Numbered from the stretch's first letter, positions 35,708-44,967 are shown. The stretch is 64,000 bases of DNA from Pyrinomonadaceae bacterium (GCA_021228405.1 JAJQRF010000010.1:62001-126000), one strand, 5' to 3'. Notes: a model not told the origin generated them from the sequence alone. A program made the numbers and translations.

Positions 35708-36292
35708 TTCCGCGTCGAATTTTACTTGCAGATAAACATCGGAAACAGCAATTTCACAGCCGACCGATTCCATTTTGACAACTTCATCAGCGTTTTCATA
35801 AATCCGCAAAAGCCACTGATTCGGAGTTTGTTTGATGTAATGTTGAATAAAGATTTTCTTTTGTTCGACCAGAAGACATTCCTGCAAACTTTCGATCTTT
35901 CTGAAATCTTCGAGCTTTTCGGTGCGGTCACGAAGTTTTGTCGAAGCCGATAAAACCTCGATAATGACCGTCGGATTGAGCAAAACGTCGAATTCGTTGT
36001 CGGCAAATTCAGGCTCACCGCAGACGACCACGACATCGGGATAACCGTAATGTTCGGGATTCATCCGGACACGCATATCGTTTGCGTAAACTTCGCAAGT
36101 TTTCCCGCGTAATTGTCCGACAAATGCAAAGGTCAAATTAGTTCCAATCAAATTATGTTCGCGGCTTGCGCCAGCCATTGCGACGATCTCGCCGTTGATA
36201 TATTTGTGTTTCTCAGCGGCTTCGCGCTCGAATGCGAGATATTCTTCGACCGTGTAATATTCTTTCGACTGGGCGAGATTGCTCTGACTCAT
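35702..36292 (-). CDS. Uma2-family putative endonuclease
   Basis: 196 residues from the ATG at 36292 (a longer frame reaches 36328). Y-T-V-E-E-Y-L-A-F-E and H-K-Y-I-N-G-E-I-V-A-M-A-G, N-L-I-G-T-N-L, the nuclease core Y-P-D-V-V-V-V-C-G-E and V-I-I-E-V-L-S-A-S-T, then D-R-T-E-K-L. The catalytic D...E-V...K are all present. The stop overlaps the priA stop region by 6 bp on the opposite strand. It is the sub-type with K-I-E-S-L-Q-E-C-L-L-V, closely related to the copy at 37371 and less to that at 9139. Confidence 0.85.
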   Translation of the reverse strand: MSQSNLAQSKEYYTVEEYLAFEREAAEKHKYINGEIVAMAGASREHNLIGTNLTFAFVGQLRGKTCEVYANDMRVRMNPEHYGYPDVVVVCGEPEFADNEFDVLLNPTVIIEVLSASTKLRDRTEKLEDFRKIESLQECLLVEQKKIFIQHYIKQTPNQWLLRIYENADEVVKMESVGCEIAVSDVYLQVKFDAES

Positions 36293-36370
36293 ACTTGAAA
36301 TATTATTTGATTTTCCCGATTTTGCCAAGAATTTCTCAAGCTGTTAAGAAAAGTAAAAACCAACCTTTTT

Positions 36371-36460
36371 TGAACGCGGATTGGGCGAATCAAGCGGATT
36401 TAAACCGATTTTTATAAATATCTGCTTCTAAATCCGTCGAATCTGCCCAATCCGTGTTCA
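36371..36460. repeat. palindromic repeat, 32-bp arms
   Basis: Left arm begins TGAACGCGGATTGGGC (36371) and right arm ends GCCCAATCCGTGTTCA (36460). With GCGGATTTA and TAAATCCG as inner parts, the arms pair over about 32 bp around a 26-bp AT-rich centre. Non-coding, upstream of the Uma2 gene. Confidence 0.8.
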
Positions 36461-36473
36461 GCATCTTAAAAAT

Positions 36474-36506
36474 CGAAAGGGCTGAAACTTCATCTCAACC
36501 CTTTGT
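36474..36506 (-). terminator. intrinsic terminator after the secreted protein gene
   Basis: On the minus strand CAAAGGGTTGA pairs with TCAGCCCTTT across a 10-nt loop, followed by CGATTTTT. It lies just past the stop at 36515. Confidence 0.65.
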
Positions 36507-36514
36507 TAATTTAT

Positions 36515-37102
36515 TTAATTTTCCGAAGCCGTGATTTCGACGTTTCGCCATTGGATCATCATATTAAAGACGCTTTTCGCAAATTCGACCTTCATAAATC
36601 CGTGCATATTTACGCTTTGATCGGTGTAGATCGTTCTCATCGGCATTTGTCTGGAATCCGTCACGGTGATCGCGCCCGTGATGGTGATCGGGATGTATTT
36701 TACGATCGGTCTGCCGTAAGGAAACTGGATCGGGATCGACCAGTCCCCGGCGGTAATCGTCAAACCGCCGAGGCTTGCCCATTCGCCCAAACCTTGCGGA
36801 GTTCCGTTTGTAAGCCAGTTGTCAGTATAAAAACTTCCCGAAAAAGCCGCTCCTTTCCGGCACGGAACGCAATCGACAAACGGCGCATTGAAAATGCCGC
36901 GTGTCGCCTGACGATAAAATTCACCGCCGTTTTCGTCGGTTCCGCTCATCGAAAAGCCGCCGTAACCGTTCATTACGAGCGTTCGGTCGGTAACAATATT
37001 GATCGAATTGATGTTTACGGAACGATTCTGATCTTGGCAGAAGATGTTGGTAATTGATCCGGCAACAAGGAATACTAGTAGGAATAGTAAAACTTTTTTC
37101 AT
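36515..37102 (-). CDS. secreted hypothetical protein
   Basis: 195 residues. Signal peptide MKKVLLFLLVFLVAGSITNIFC ends near Q-D-Q-N; the Cys could make it a lipoprotein but the lipobox context (N-I-F-C) is poor. The mature part is predicted beta-rich with Gly and Thr and a C-V-P-C pair near residue 84 that might form a disulfide or bind a metal. No family recognised. Start supported by AGGAAATATG (GAGGAAAT upstream of the ATG). Probably single-gene. Confidence 0.75.
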   Translation of the reverse strand: MKKVLLFLLVFLVAGSITNIFCQDQNRSVNINSINIVTDRTLVMNGYGGFSMSGTDENGGEFYRQATRGIFNAPFVDCVPCRKGAAFSGSFYTDNWLTNGTPQGLGEWASLGGLTITAGDWSIPIQFPYGRPIVKYIPITITGAITVTDSRQMPMRTIYTDQSVNMHGFMKVEFAKSVFNMMIQWRNVEITASEN

Positions 37103-37332
37103 ATTTCCTCGGAAAAAAAATTATGACTTGGACTCAATTTAGGAATACAGCTAACTTGAGGAAGTTTATCCTAAATATGTCGAAAGTCAAAGATTTTCCT
37201 GAAATATTTTGATTTGTTAACAATTTTGCTGATGGGCGACGAAGATATTAGGGTGAGCAATACTTTTCTCCGATGAGCAAGTTTTTTTCACGACGAACAG
37301 CAAAATTATATGAATGAGCAATCAAAGATAAA

Positions 37333-37366
37333 AAAAGGGAAAGTTTTTTAATCACTTTCCCTTTCG
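37333..37366 (-). terminator. intrinsic terminator after Uma2
   Basis: AAAGGGAAAG pairs with CTTTCCCTTT; on the minus strand a T-run follows. Just past the stop at 37371. Confidence 0.8.
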
Positions 37367-37370
37367 TTTT

Positions 37371-37982
37371 TTAGTTTACCGCCTTTGAACTTAGTTCGGC
37401 TTGCCTGAATTTTATTTGCGAATAAATTTCCTGCAATGAAACCTTGCAGTTGATCGATTCGAGCGCGACGACATCATCGCGTTCGTTGTAAATGCGGTAA
37501 ATCCATTGCTTGGCGTTTTGCCGCGCATAGTGTTCGACGCGCATTTCGTCTTGCTTGACGAGTAAACATTCCTTGATGCTGTCGAGCGCGAGATAACTTT
37601 CCAGCTTTTCGGTTTTGTTCGATGAATTGGTCAAAGAGGAGAAAACTTCGACGACGATCGCGGGATTCAACAAGACATCGTAATTGGCATCCGTAAAATT
37701 AGGTTCGCCGTTGACGATGACGACATCGGGGTAACAGATGCTTTTGTTCTTTAACTGAACGCGCATATTGTTTACATAAATGTCGCATTTATGTCCGTGC
37801 AGACGACTGCCGACGGCAATCGCCATATTTGTAGCGATCAAACTATGCCACCTGTTCGAGTTCGGTTTCGGCATAATTTTGCCGTTGACGAACTCTTTGT
37901 GCGACATATTTTCGCGTTCGACGCGCAAATATTCTTCTGCGGAATACTGTTTATTCCCTTCATTTAAAACTTTTTCACTCAT
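37371..37982 (-). CDS. Uma2-family putative endonuclease
   Basis: 203 residues. Y-S-A-E-E-Y-L-R-V-E, H-K-E-F-V-N-G-K-I-M-P, then C-Y-P-D-V-V-I-V-N-G-E-P and A-I-V-V-E-V-F-S-S-L-T, and N-K-T-E-K-L-E-S-Y: catalytic D, E and K are in place. ATG at 37982 preceded by AGGAGCAGTATT, a good ribosome site. Second Uma2 of this region, 1.1 kb from the one at 35702, separated by a secreted protein gene. Confidence 0.88.
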   Translation of the reverse strand: MSEKVLNEGNKQYSAEEYLRVERENMSHKEFVNGKIMPKPNSNRWHSLIATNMAIAVGSRLHGHKCDIYVNNMRVQLKNKSICYPDVVIVNGEPNFTDANYDVLLNPAIVVEVFSSLTNSSNKTEKLESYLALDSIKECLLVKQDEMRVEHYARQNAKQWIYRIYNERDDVVALESINCKVSLQEIYSQIKFRQAELSSKAVN

Positions 37983-38115
37983 AATACTGCTCCTGTTTTT
38001 TCGGTTTATTATTTTGAGGGGAGTATGGATTTAACAAAGGTTGGTTCTTTGCTGTAATGTTTTATTTACAAATCAAGTGTGGCATATCACAATGTAATAT
38101 TTCAAGAATAAATAT

Positions 38116-39144
38116 ATGAAACTTTCCGAATTAGCCGAAAAAACTTTTGCCGTGATCGTGCAGGGCGACGAGGATTTAGAGATAATCTCCGCCGCCGGAT
38201 TGGATTTAGCGAAGGAAAACGAAATTACCTTTCTCGCCAACCCGAAATACACGCCGCAGATCAGGGAAACGAAGGCAAGCGCGATCTTTTTGAACGAAAA
38301 AGAAGCTTGCGAACGCGAGGACATCGCCGTTCTGCGCGCGAAAGACCCTTATCTGGCTTACACCCGCGCCTTGCGAATCTTCAATCCCGACACGGAAATT
38401 ATTCCTTCGATTCACAAAACCGCCGTCATCGACGAAAGCGCGAAAGTTTCCGACTCCGCCGAAATCCGCGCCAATGTCGTGGTCGGAAAAAACTGCGAGA
38501 TCGGCGCGAAGGTCAAAATTTTTCCGAACGCGACAATTTACGACGGCGTGAAGATCGGCGCAAACTCCGTCATTCACTCGGGCGTTTCCGTTCGTGAAAA
38601 CTGCGAAATCGGTGCAAATTGCATCATTCACAACAACACGACGATCGGTTCGGACGGTTTCGGCTATGCGAAGGACGAAAATAAAGCGTGGCTGAAAATC
38701 CCGCAGGTCGGGCGCGTCGTTTTGGAAGATGATGTCGAGATCGGCGCAAATACGGCGATAGATTGCGCGTCGGTCGGCGAAACACGCATTAGGAAAGGCG
38801 CGAAGATCGACAATTTAGTTCAAATCGGTCATTCCTGCACGGTCGAAGAAGATGCTTTGATTTGTTCACAAACCGGACTTGCAGGAAGCTCGGTCATCGG
38901 CAAACGCGTGATCTTAGCGGGACAAGTCGGCATCGCGGGACATTTAAGAGTCGGCGACGACGTTATCATCACCGCCAAAAGCGCGACGAGTCACGATGTC
39001 GAAAACGGGAAGATCATTTCGGGCGTTCCCGCCTTCGACAACCGCGACTGGCTGCGTTCGACCGCCGCCTTCCGCCGTCTTGGAGAAATTGCAAGAACGA
39101 TCCGCGAGCTTGAAAAAAAGATCAAAGAATTGGTTGAAAGATAA
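38116..39144 (+). CDS. lpxD: UDP-3-O-acylglucosamine N-acyltransferase
   Basis: 342 residues. Third step of lipid A synthesis: adds a second 3-hydroxyacyl chain to UDP-3-O-acylglucosamine. N-terminal uridine-binding domain about 1-100 (E-I-T-F-L-A-N-P-K-Y). From about 110 the left-handed beta helix is made of hexapeptide repeats (I-R-A-N-V-V, I-G-A-K-V-K and so on). The active-site His is in C-I-I-H-N-N-T-T-I-G-S-D-G-F-G-Y, and L-V-Q-I-G-H-S-C is the second conserved block. A helical C-terminus ends in L-E-K-K-I-K-E-L-V. No other lpx gene is in this window. Confidence 0.95.
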   Translation: MKLSELAEKTFAVIVQGDEDLEIISAAGLDLAKENEITFLANPKYTPQIRETKASAIFLNEKEACEREDIAVLRAKDPYLAYTRALRIFNPDTEIIPSIHKTAVIDESAKVSDSAEIRANVVVGKNCEIGAKVKIFPNATIYDGVKIGANSVIHSGVSVRENCEIGANCIIHNNTTIGSDGFGYAKDENKAWLKIPQVGRVVLEDDVEIGANTAIDCASVGETRIRKGAKIDNLVQIGHSCTVEEDALICSQTGLAGSSVIGKRVILAGQVGIAGHLRVGDDVIITAKSATSHDVENGKIISGVPAFDNRDWLRSTAAFRRLGEIARTIRELEKKIKELVER

Positions 39145-39173
39145 TAAATTAGGCAATATTTCAGCCCGATTTA

Positions 39174-41261
39174 TTACAACGCTTTCAGACTTATCAGTAA
39201 TCGGGAGTTGAGCTTAACATCGACGCGCCGATCTTTCGGTTCGGGTTTATTATCGGTTCGACCTGCCGCTTTCGCTTCGTTTTCGCCTTTTCCGACGACT
39301 TTTATTTGCGAGTCGGGAATCTTGAAATTGCTTCCGAGAATATCCCTGATGGCTTGCTCCGTATTTGACGCTCTCAAAGCGGAAAGCGTTAAATTACGCT
39401 CATCCGTATCGACCCGATCCGTGTGTCCGATGATCTCCAAACTGCTCGACGGCGTTGAAAAAGCGACCAATTCATTTGCACAAACTATCCGCAAAGCCTG
39501 TCGCGCATCTTCGGTCAAAACTGCACTGCCGAGGCAAAAATGCGTGTCGTTTTTCAGTTTGTAGTCCGCCGCATAATCGGTGATCGCAATGCTCTTCGTG
39601 GCATCGAAATCCTTGAAGGTCTTCGACCTGATCTTTCCGAAAGGCAAGGCTTTTCCGCCCGCTTTCGGAGCTTTGGGTTTCAGCTTTAAATCCACGTCCG
39701 TATAACCGACATCCATCGGCGGCAGATAGCCCGAACCGAAAATTTGCATAAATCCTGCCGCCGCACTACTGCCGAACGAAATGCCTATTTCACCCAATCG
39801 AATCGTTCCCGGAAAATCCGGTTCGACCCATTCGTGATAAGTTTCGGCTCTGCCGACCATTTCATCTCTGAACGAAACATCCAAACCGCCGCCGAAAAAG
39901 TGAACGCCGAAAGTTTCCTTCCATTTTCTGCCGTTTAGTTTTTCGATGGTGATCTTCCCGAAATAACCGCCGATAATGATCGCAGCTCCCGTCAATTTCA
40001 ACGTGACTTTGTATTGGTGCATCGGAGCCGACGGGTCGGCATTGTTGTTGCTCGATCGCAAACCGAGATATTTTTCGATAGGTTTTAAAGTGTATCCGTT
40101 TCGGCTGTTGACATCGAGCATTATCTGAATCCAATCGAGTTGTGAACGCGTGATTTGCTTAAATTTCCATTTATTATTGGTCAAAATGGTCTTGGCATAA
40201 AACTGTGCCAATTCGAGGTCTTCGTCGTTTACGCCGTAAAATCCGTTCGTAAAAACGTCGGCTATATAGTAGCCCACTTTTGCCGCCGCCGATGCCATTG
40301 CACTTTTATCGGCATATTTTATTCCTGCCGGAGTCGAAAAATATTTCTCCAGTTGAGCCGCAACTTTATCAGTCGAAAGTCCTCTCACCAGATTCTTTAT
40401 CTGTGCCAGAGTCAGCGGAAATTTTTCGTGAAGCCAAACGAGCTTATCAAAACTGCTCGTGTTCATTAAAGTCGGATTATCGGAGATTTTCGTCAGCGTG
40501 CCCTTTTTTCCGCTGAGTTCCCATTCGATTGTTCCGCTCTTCGGTCGGAAATATCCCCAATTCCCGCTCGGATCGCGGCGATCGAAAAATAAATACGAGC
40601 CGTCAGACTGCAAATCTCCGTAAAACTCCGTGAACGGTCTGCTCACCTCGTCATCGTCCTCGTGAAATATCCAGCCTTTCGGTCGCTGATCGGGATATAG
40701 AACCTTTGTTATAATTCCTTCGATATGCCGTCCGGCTTGGTTTATTCTGATCGTCCAATCCGTCTTGATTTTCCCGTTGATATTGATCTGATTTTCATAG
40801 TGCCCCGTAATGTCGATTTTCGGTTTGTCGGGTTTCGGGTCTGACAAAATACGTTCGACTTTCTGACAGACAACGCCGCCTTTCTGCGCCAGCGGCGGCG
40901 AAGGTCTTGCCATCAAGCCGCGAATACTGCTTTTTACCTGTCCCCAGAATTGCACGTATTTCTTTTCCGCGACCGGATTTTTTATGTTGCAGTAACCGCG
41001 TTCCTTCCCGTATTTGGCGTGAAAAAGCATTTTGGTCAGCGTTGCAATGTCGCGGATTCCGTGATGGATCGCCAGAATAATCGCATTGTTCCAATCTTCT
41101 TCTTGAAGCGCGTTCTGCACATCGGACGGAAGTGTGGCGAAAAACTTTTCCCAGTTTTTTCGGCAAGTTTCCAATTCGGGAGTTTCTCTTTCTGGCTTCA
41201 TAAAATCGGAATTTCTCAAAAGAAGTCCGATCTCGCTTTCAAATCTCAATCTTTCTCGCAT
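39174..41261 (-). CDS. large protein with C-terminal OmpA-like peptidoglycan-binding domain
   Basis: 695 residues, last gene of a four-gene minus-strand operon. No signal peptide is visible. Residues about 18-120 are helical and Trp-rich. Residues about 150-260 contain a G-H-Y-x-N-Q-I-N-I beta-rich domain ending in G-T-L-T-K-I; the middle (about 290-490) is of unknown type. The C-terminal 140 residues are OmpA-like: L-E-I-I-G-H-T-D-R-V-D-T-D-E-R-N-L-T-L-S-A-L-R-A, then V-V-G-K-G-E-N-E-A and a terminal R-R-V-D-V-K, so the peptidoglycan-binding D/R pair is kept. Starts 15 bp after the gene at 41277. The role with its neighbours is unknown. Confidence 0.7.
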   Translation of the reverse strand: MRERLRFESEIGLLLRNSDFMKPERETPELETCRKNWEKFFATLPSDVQNALQEEDWNNAIILAIHHGIRDIATLTKMLFHAKYGKERGYCNIKNPVAEKKYVQFWGQVKSSIRGLMARPSPPLAQKGGVVCQKVERILSDPKPDKPKIDITGHYENQININGKIKTDWTIRINQAGRHIEGIITKVLYPDQRPKGWIFHEDDDEVSRPFTEFYGDLQSDGSYLFFDRRDPSGNWGYFRPKSGTIEWELSGKKGTLTKISDNPTLMNTSSFDKLVWLHEKFPLTLAQIKNLVRGLSTDKVAAQLEKYFSTPAGIKYADKSAMASAAAKVGYYIADVFTNGFYGVNDEDLELAQFYAKTILTNNKWKFKQITRSQLDWIQIMLDVNSRNGYTLKPIEKYLGLRSSNNNADPSAPMHQYKVTLKLTGAAIIIGGYFGKITIEKLNGRKWKETFGVHFFGGGLDVSFRDEMVGRAETYHEWVEPDFPGTIRLGEIGISFGSSAAAGFMQIFGSGYLPPMDVGYTDVDLKLKPKAPKAGGKALPFGKIRSKTFKDFDATKSIAITDYAADYKLKNDTHFCLGSAVLTEDARQALRIVCANELVAFSTPSSSLEIIGHTDRVDTDERNLTLSALRASNTEQAIRDILGSNFKIPDSQIKVVGKGENEAKAAGRTDNKPEPKDRRVDVKLNSRLLISLKAL

Positions 41262-41276
41262 AAATTTTCACCTCAT

Positions 41277-42815
41277 TTATACTTTTTGTTCGATCTTTGC
41301 CGTTTGCGGATCGCCGAGATCGATGCCCGTCAAGCTTCTGTATGCGGTGCGGTAGCCTTCGACCTTTCCTTCGATCAAATTTATCCAAAGTTCCAATTCG
41401 CCGCCGATTTCGATCTTCTCCTGGTCGATGACTTCGAGATCGAGCAAAATGTCCCGCGCATTATTGGCGCAATCGCGGTGCAGATTGTAGCGGTTCGACT
41501 CCGAAGGCATAATCTGACTTTGCTTTATCAAAATGTCGTAAGCCGCCGGAATATATTCGTAAGGTTTGTCGTATTCGGGCGGTATGCCGAGCGTGGTGCG
41601 CAGATCGCGAATCAAAGCCATTCCCGCGATCACCCAAACGATGCCGTGCAAGGTATGCGAATAATTTCGCCCGTAATCGAACGGGTCAAAGGCTTTTTTC
41701 AGCAGTCCGATCGTGTCTTTGATCGAAATCAAGGTGGCGACCGATGTTTTTGAAACCGGGCTGTTGATTCCCTGAATCGCGGTCGCAAGTCTTTTATCCT
41801 TGTAAAATTCGAGCGTCGTTTGGATGAATTTATGAAACAGATTCGTAAACGCGTCGTTAACGACCGTGTCGAGATTCAAACCTCTGCCTTCGTCCAAAAT
41901 CCAGCCGATTCCGCGTCGATATGAAACGTTTCGATCTCTGACCGTCGAAGAAAGCCCGATCTTCGTTTTGCGAACCATCGACTCCAAAACCAGCGCGATA
42001 TGGTCGTCTTTTCCTTTGTTTACGGCGGCATTCACCGAGCCGTTGGAAAGCGGAAGTTTGCCTTTGATCGCGTAATCGTCGAGAATCGCGCCGAGAATCT
42101 TAAAGATTCCCATGCGGTCGAAATAGAACAGCCAGACCAGATCGGCAATAAATAAACGGCGAATCTTTCCAAACCTGATTTCGTCCGTTATTTCGTATAA
42201 ATGACGGCTTCCCGCGATCTTCACGCACGAAGGCGGCAGACACCAGAACGGCGGAAACTTCAACTGAAAACTTCGCTGATTGTTGACCGCTTCAACCCTT
42301 TCGTTTCCGCAATCGGTCGCTCTGACATTAGGAAACCATTTGCCGCTGCAATCCAATAATTTCGGGTCGATCAACTCTTCCAGAACAAAGTCTTCGGCGG
42401 CAACACTGTTGTCGCAAAATCTGAAATAATCCTTGAAATAAGCGGTTATTTCGTCGTCATTGGCATCGCCGACCGTGTTTATCAGGGACAATAAAACATC
42501 CGTGCATTCGGGCATCGGGACGCTGATCGGCTTGATAAATTTCTGGGCGCGCGAATTCGGAATTTCGGCTTCGCCGGTTAATCGCAGATTTATTTTTCTC
42601 TTCAAATCTTCGATTTCCGCGCTTTCGTTGTCCGCAGTTCCCAAAGCCGCCGTTCTCTGCATTGAAGGGATTTGTTCGCCCGTCAGCAAACGGCGAACGA
42701 GTTCTTCGAGAGCGTTTAACTTATCGTCCTGAACGTATGTTTTCTCGACGGCAGTTGTTTTTTCTTCGGCAGTAGTATTTTTTTCCTGATTCGATTCTGA
42801 TTCTGTCTTAGGCAT
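41277..42815 (-). CDS. hypothetical protein of the four-gene operon
   Basis: 512 residues. The first 75 residues are Glu/Thr/Lys-rich and probably disordered, with a coiled segment (LNALEELVRRLLTG). The rest appears globular and mostly helical (LFIADLVWLFYFDRMGIFKIL, YSHTLHGIVWVIAGMALIRDL), with three Cys between 150 and 200. No signal peptide, no known motif. Ribosome site AAGGAGAATGAAAA just upstream of the ATG. Not recognised; conserved operon context would be the way in. Confidence 0.7.
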   Translation of the reverse strand: MPKTESESNQEKNTTAEEKTTAVEKTYVQDDKLNALEELVRRLLTGEQIPSMQRTAALGTADNESAEIEDLKRKINLRLTGEAEIPNSRAQKFIKPISVPMPECTDVLLSLINTVGDANDDEITAYFKDYFRFCDNSVAAEDFVLEELIDPKLLDCSGKWFPNVRATDCGNERVEAVNNQRSFQLKFPPFWCLPPSCVKIAGSRHLYEITDEIRFGKIRRLFIADLVWLFYFDRMGIFKILGAILDDYAIKGKLPLSNGSVNAAVNKGKDDHIALVLESMVRKTKIGLSSTVRDRNVSYRRGIGWILDEGRGLNLDTVVNDAFTNLFHKFIQTTLEFYKDKRLATAIQGINSPVSKTSVATLISIKDTIGLLKKAFDPFDYGRNYSHTLHGIVWVIAGMALIRDLRTTLGIPPEYDKPYEYIPAAYDILIKQSQIMPSESNRYNLHRDCANNARDILLDLEVIDQEKIEIGGELELWINLIEGKVEGYRTAYRSLTGIDLGDPQTAKIEQKV

Positions 42816-42827
42816 TTTTCATTCTCC

Positions 42828-44093
42828 TTACTTTTTCTTTTCTAAATTGTTTTTTTCACCGAGTTTTAATAACCATTCGGACATAATTTTGTCCATTTTT
42901 TCCTCGTCCACCTTTTTTTCGTCCTTGTAAATGCGAAATGCGGCAAGCTGGGCGGCGGGCGAAAGACCTTTCAGATTTATCTTTCCCTCCGCCGACCGTT
43001 TCAGCGTATTTTTCAGATTTGCCGGGGCAATCGCCGAAAGATCGAAAAGAGCCGAGATCGGTTTTCTGCCGAGTGTGCGAAATCTCGTTTTCAACAAAAC
43101 TCTGCCGATCACGGGCACGAATTTCCGCATTTCACCAATCACACCGCGCATTTCAACGGGCGCATCTTTCAGCGGATAAAGTTCGAGCCATTCGCTTTCC
43201 CAATCGTCCCAAACTCCGCTTCCCCAAACCTGCCTGCACCAATCAAATGAAATCAGCGCGCGCAGATACGGCGGCGGATGCGGATCGCCCCACGAAATCC
43301 GAAAAACCTGATGCGAAGGCAAAGCCAAAATCTCCCTGATGGTTGCCGCTTGCGCGATTCCGCTCAAACAAAACGTCCAAAAGTCGGGACCGATTTCCGA
43401 ACTCCAAAGCCTGAACGAATCCCGAATCAACCCGCTCGCTCCCGCATTTTTAAGGGCTTTGTTAAAGGCTTCGGGAATCGTCGCAATCAGATTCAGCCGG
43501 ACCATCGCTTCGTGTCCTGCTTCGTGAAAAATCGATGTCAGATTGCATTTTTCCTTGAGCCGCGAATACGGAATCTGGATCAATGGAATCGGATTTATGC
43601 CGCGTCCGGGCAGATTCACGCCTTCGCGCAAGGTCGATGCGCCGAAACCGCGGTCGCAGTAAACGAGCGGCGGTTCGACGACCGACAACGCCGGATGATC
43701 TTTGCGGATGGCTTCGTCGGCGAGCACGTCGCAACCCGCGAGCATTCTCCCGATTTCCGAAAGATGCCTTTGCGTCAGTAGATCGGCGTAAGTATCAAAG
43801 AACGTGTAGGCTTTCGACATTTCTATTTCAATCTCGCCCAGACTTTCATTGAAATTTCTTGCCGAATCGATTTTCCCGGTCTGCGGCGAATAAAGCTTTG
43901 TGACTTTTTTCAGCCGCCGCATCAATCTGATCTCGACCGCCTTCAGTTCGGATTCGATCACGAACCATTGCCGCTCGGAAATGTCGTGCGCTTCAGGTAA
44001 AGCGACCGATTTACGCAGTTTCGACAAAGATTCGATTCGCAATCTGAGCGACGAAACGCGGTTTTTAAAGCTGGTTGTTGCCGTTTTCATCAT
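42828..44093 (-). CDS. putative zinc metallopeptidase (HExxH) of the four-gene operon
   Basis: 421 residues, no signal peptide. N-terminal 130 residues are helical and Arg/Leu-rich. The likely metal site is I-F-H-E-A-G-H-E-A-M at about residue 195, and W-S-S-E-I-G-P-D-F-W about 40 residues on could give the third ligand Glu, a gluzincin-like spacing seen in several small peptidases. The C-terminus is Lys/Glu-rich. Activity is not proven; if active, the natural candidate substrate is the acidic-leader protein encoded 1 bp upstream. The start is at 44093 with the preceding stop next to it, so translation is coupled. Confidence 0.65.
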   Translation of the reverse strand: MMKTATTSFKNRVSSLRLRIESLSKLRKSVALPEAHDISERQWFVIESELKAVEIRLMRRLKKVTKLYSPQTGKIDSARNFNESLGEIEIEMSKAYTFFDTYADLLTQRHLSEIGRMLAGCDVLADEAIRKDHPALSVVEPPLVYCDRGFGASTLREGVNLPGRGINPIPLIQIPYSRLKEKCNLTSIFHEAGHEAMVRLNLIATIPEAFNKALKNAGASGLIRDSFRLWSSEIGPDFWTFCLSGIAQAATIREILALPSHQVFRISWGDPHPPPYLRALISFDWCRQVWGSGVWDDWESEWLELYPLKDAPVEMRGVIGEMRKFVPVIGRVLLKTRFRTLGRKPISALFDLSAIAPANLKNTLKRSAEGKINLKGLSPAAQLAAFRIYKDEKKVDEEKMDKIMSEWLLKLGEKNNLEKKK

Positions 44094-44094
44094 T

Positions 44095-44967
44095 TTATTT
44101 CCGCTGTATCACGACAATGACTTCACCCGGTTGAGCATAAATGCGGCGCACTTTTTTCTTGTGAAGTCCGCCGACTTGCCGCCGTCCGTGATGCCGTCCG
44201 TGATGCGCCCGATGATGCTTTTTCACGGCTTTTTGGAAAGCATTTGTCGCCAACCGGCTGGCTTCGAGCGGGTTATCGACGTTTTCATTGATGTCCTGCG
44301 CAAGATTTTCAAAGGCTTCCCGCGCAACTTCGGCGTATCGGTTAAATGCGTCACGATTTGCGTCCGAATCCATTCCAGATTCAAAGCCGAATCCCTTCAA
44401 AACAGGCATCAATGCCGCTCCCGCCGGATGTGCGGAAAGCGCGGCTTTAAGTGCGGGTTTTATCAACGCGCCGAGATTTCCTTTAAGCAATCCGCTGACA
44501 GGTCCGAGCATCGATTTCAAAGCCTCTATCGATGGAAGATTGATTCCCGCTTTTTTCGCCAGATCGACTCCCTTTTTCGCGATCTTTTGCGCCAGTCCTT
44601 TTGCCTTTTTCAGAACTCCGCCGAGAAAGAATTCCTGCTCCATTTCGGTCAGCAGGTTGTCAACGGCTTCGTCAATCTCCGATTCCGATTCAAACTCCCT
44701 TTGCGACAATTCAAAAAATCGTTCGCCATAATCCGAATTATCCGTTTCGAGCCACTCATATTCGTTTTGCGGTTCTTCGGCGTATTCTTCTATTTCAAGA
44801 TCGTCGATTTCGTAATCGTCCGATTCATAATTTTCATCTGTTTCGTAGCTTTCCAATTCGGATTCTTCTGTTGCTCCCGTATTTTCAAACTCGAACTCAT
44901 CATCCATTTCGAGTTCAAACTCGGCTTCCATTTCCGATAGTTGCGATTCTTTAGCGTTTCTATACAT
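44095..44967 (-). CDS. acidic-leader / cationic-core protein
   Basis: 290 residues, first gene of the operon, ATG at 44967 after AAGGAGAACGGAA. Three parts: residues 1-110 are extremely Glu/Asp/Tyr-rich (E-F-E-L-E-M-D-D-E-F-E-F and repeated E-S-D-x-Y-E); residues about 112-200 are Lys/Gly/Leu-rich and amphipathic (F-F-L-G-G-V-L-K-K-A-K-G-L-A-Q-K, then L-K-S-M-L-G-P-V-S-G-L-L-K-G); the tail is His/Arg-rich (K-K-H-H-R-A-H-H-G-R-H-H-G-R-R). I recall a broadly similar acidic head plus glycine-rich core in uncharacterised proteins of several phyla, but cannot name the family. Plan suggests charge-neutralised packing or a precursor, which is an inference. Confidence 0.65.
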   Translation of the reverse strand: MYRNAKESQLSEMEAEFELEMDDEFEFENTGATEESELESYETDENYESDDYEIDDLEIEEYAEEPQNEYEWLETDNSDYGERFFELSQREFESESEIDEAVDNLLTEMEQEFFLGGVLKKAKGLAQKIAKKGVDLAKKAGINLPSIEALKSMLGPVSGLLKGNLGALIKPALKAALSAHPAGAALMPVLKGFGFESGMDSDANRDAFNRYAEVAREAFENLAQDINENVDNPLEASRLATNAFQKAVKKHHRAHHGRHHGRRQVGGLHKKKVRRIYAQPGEVIVVIQRK

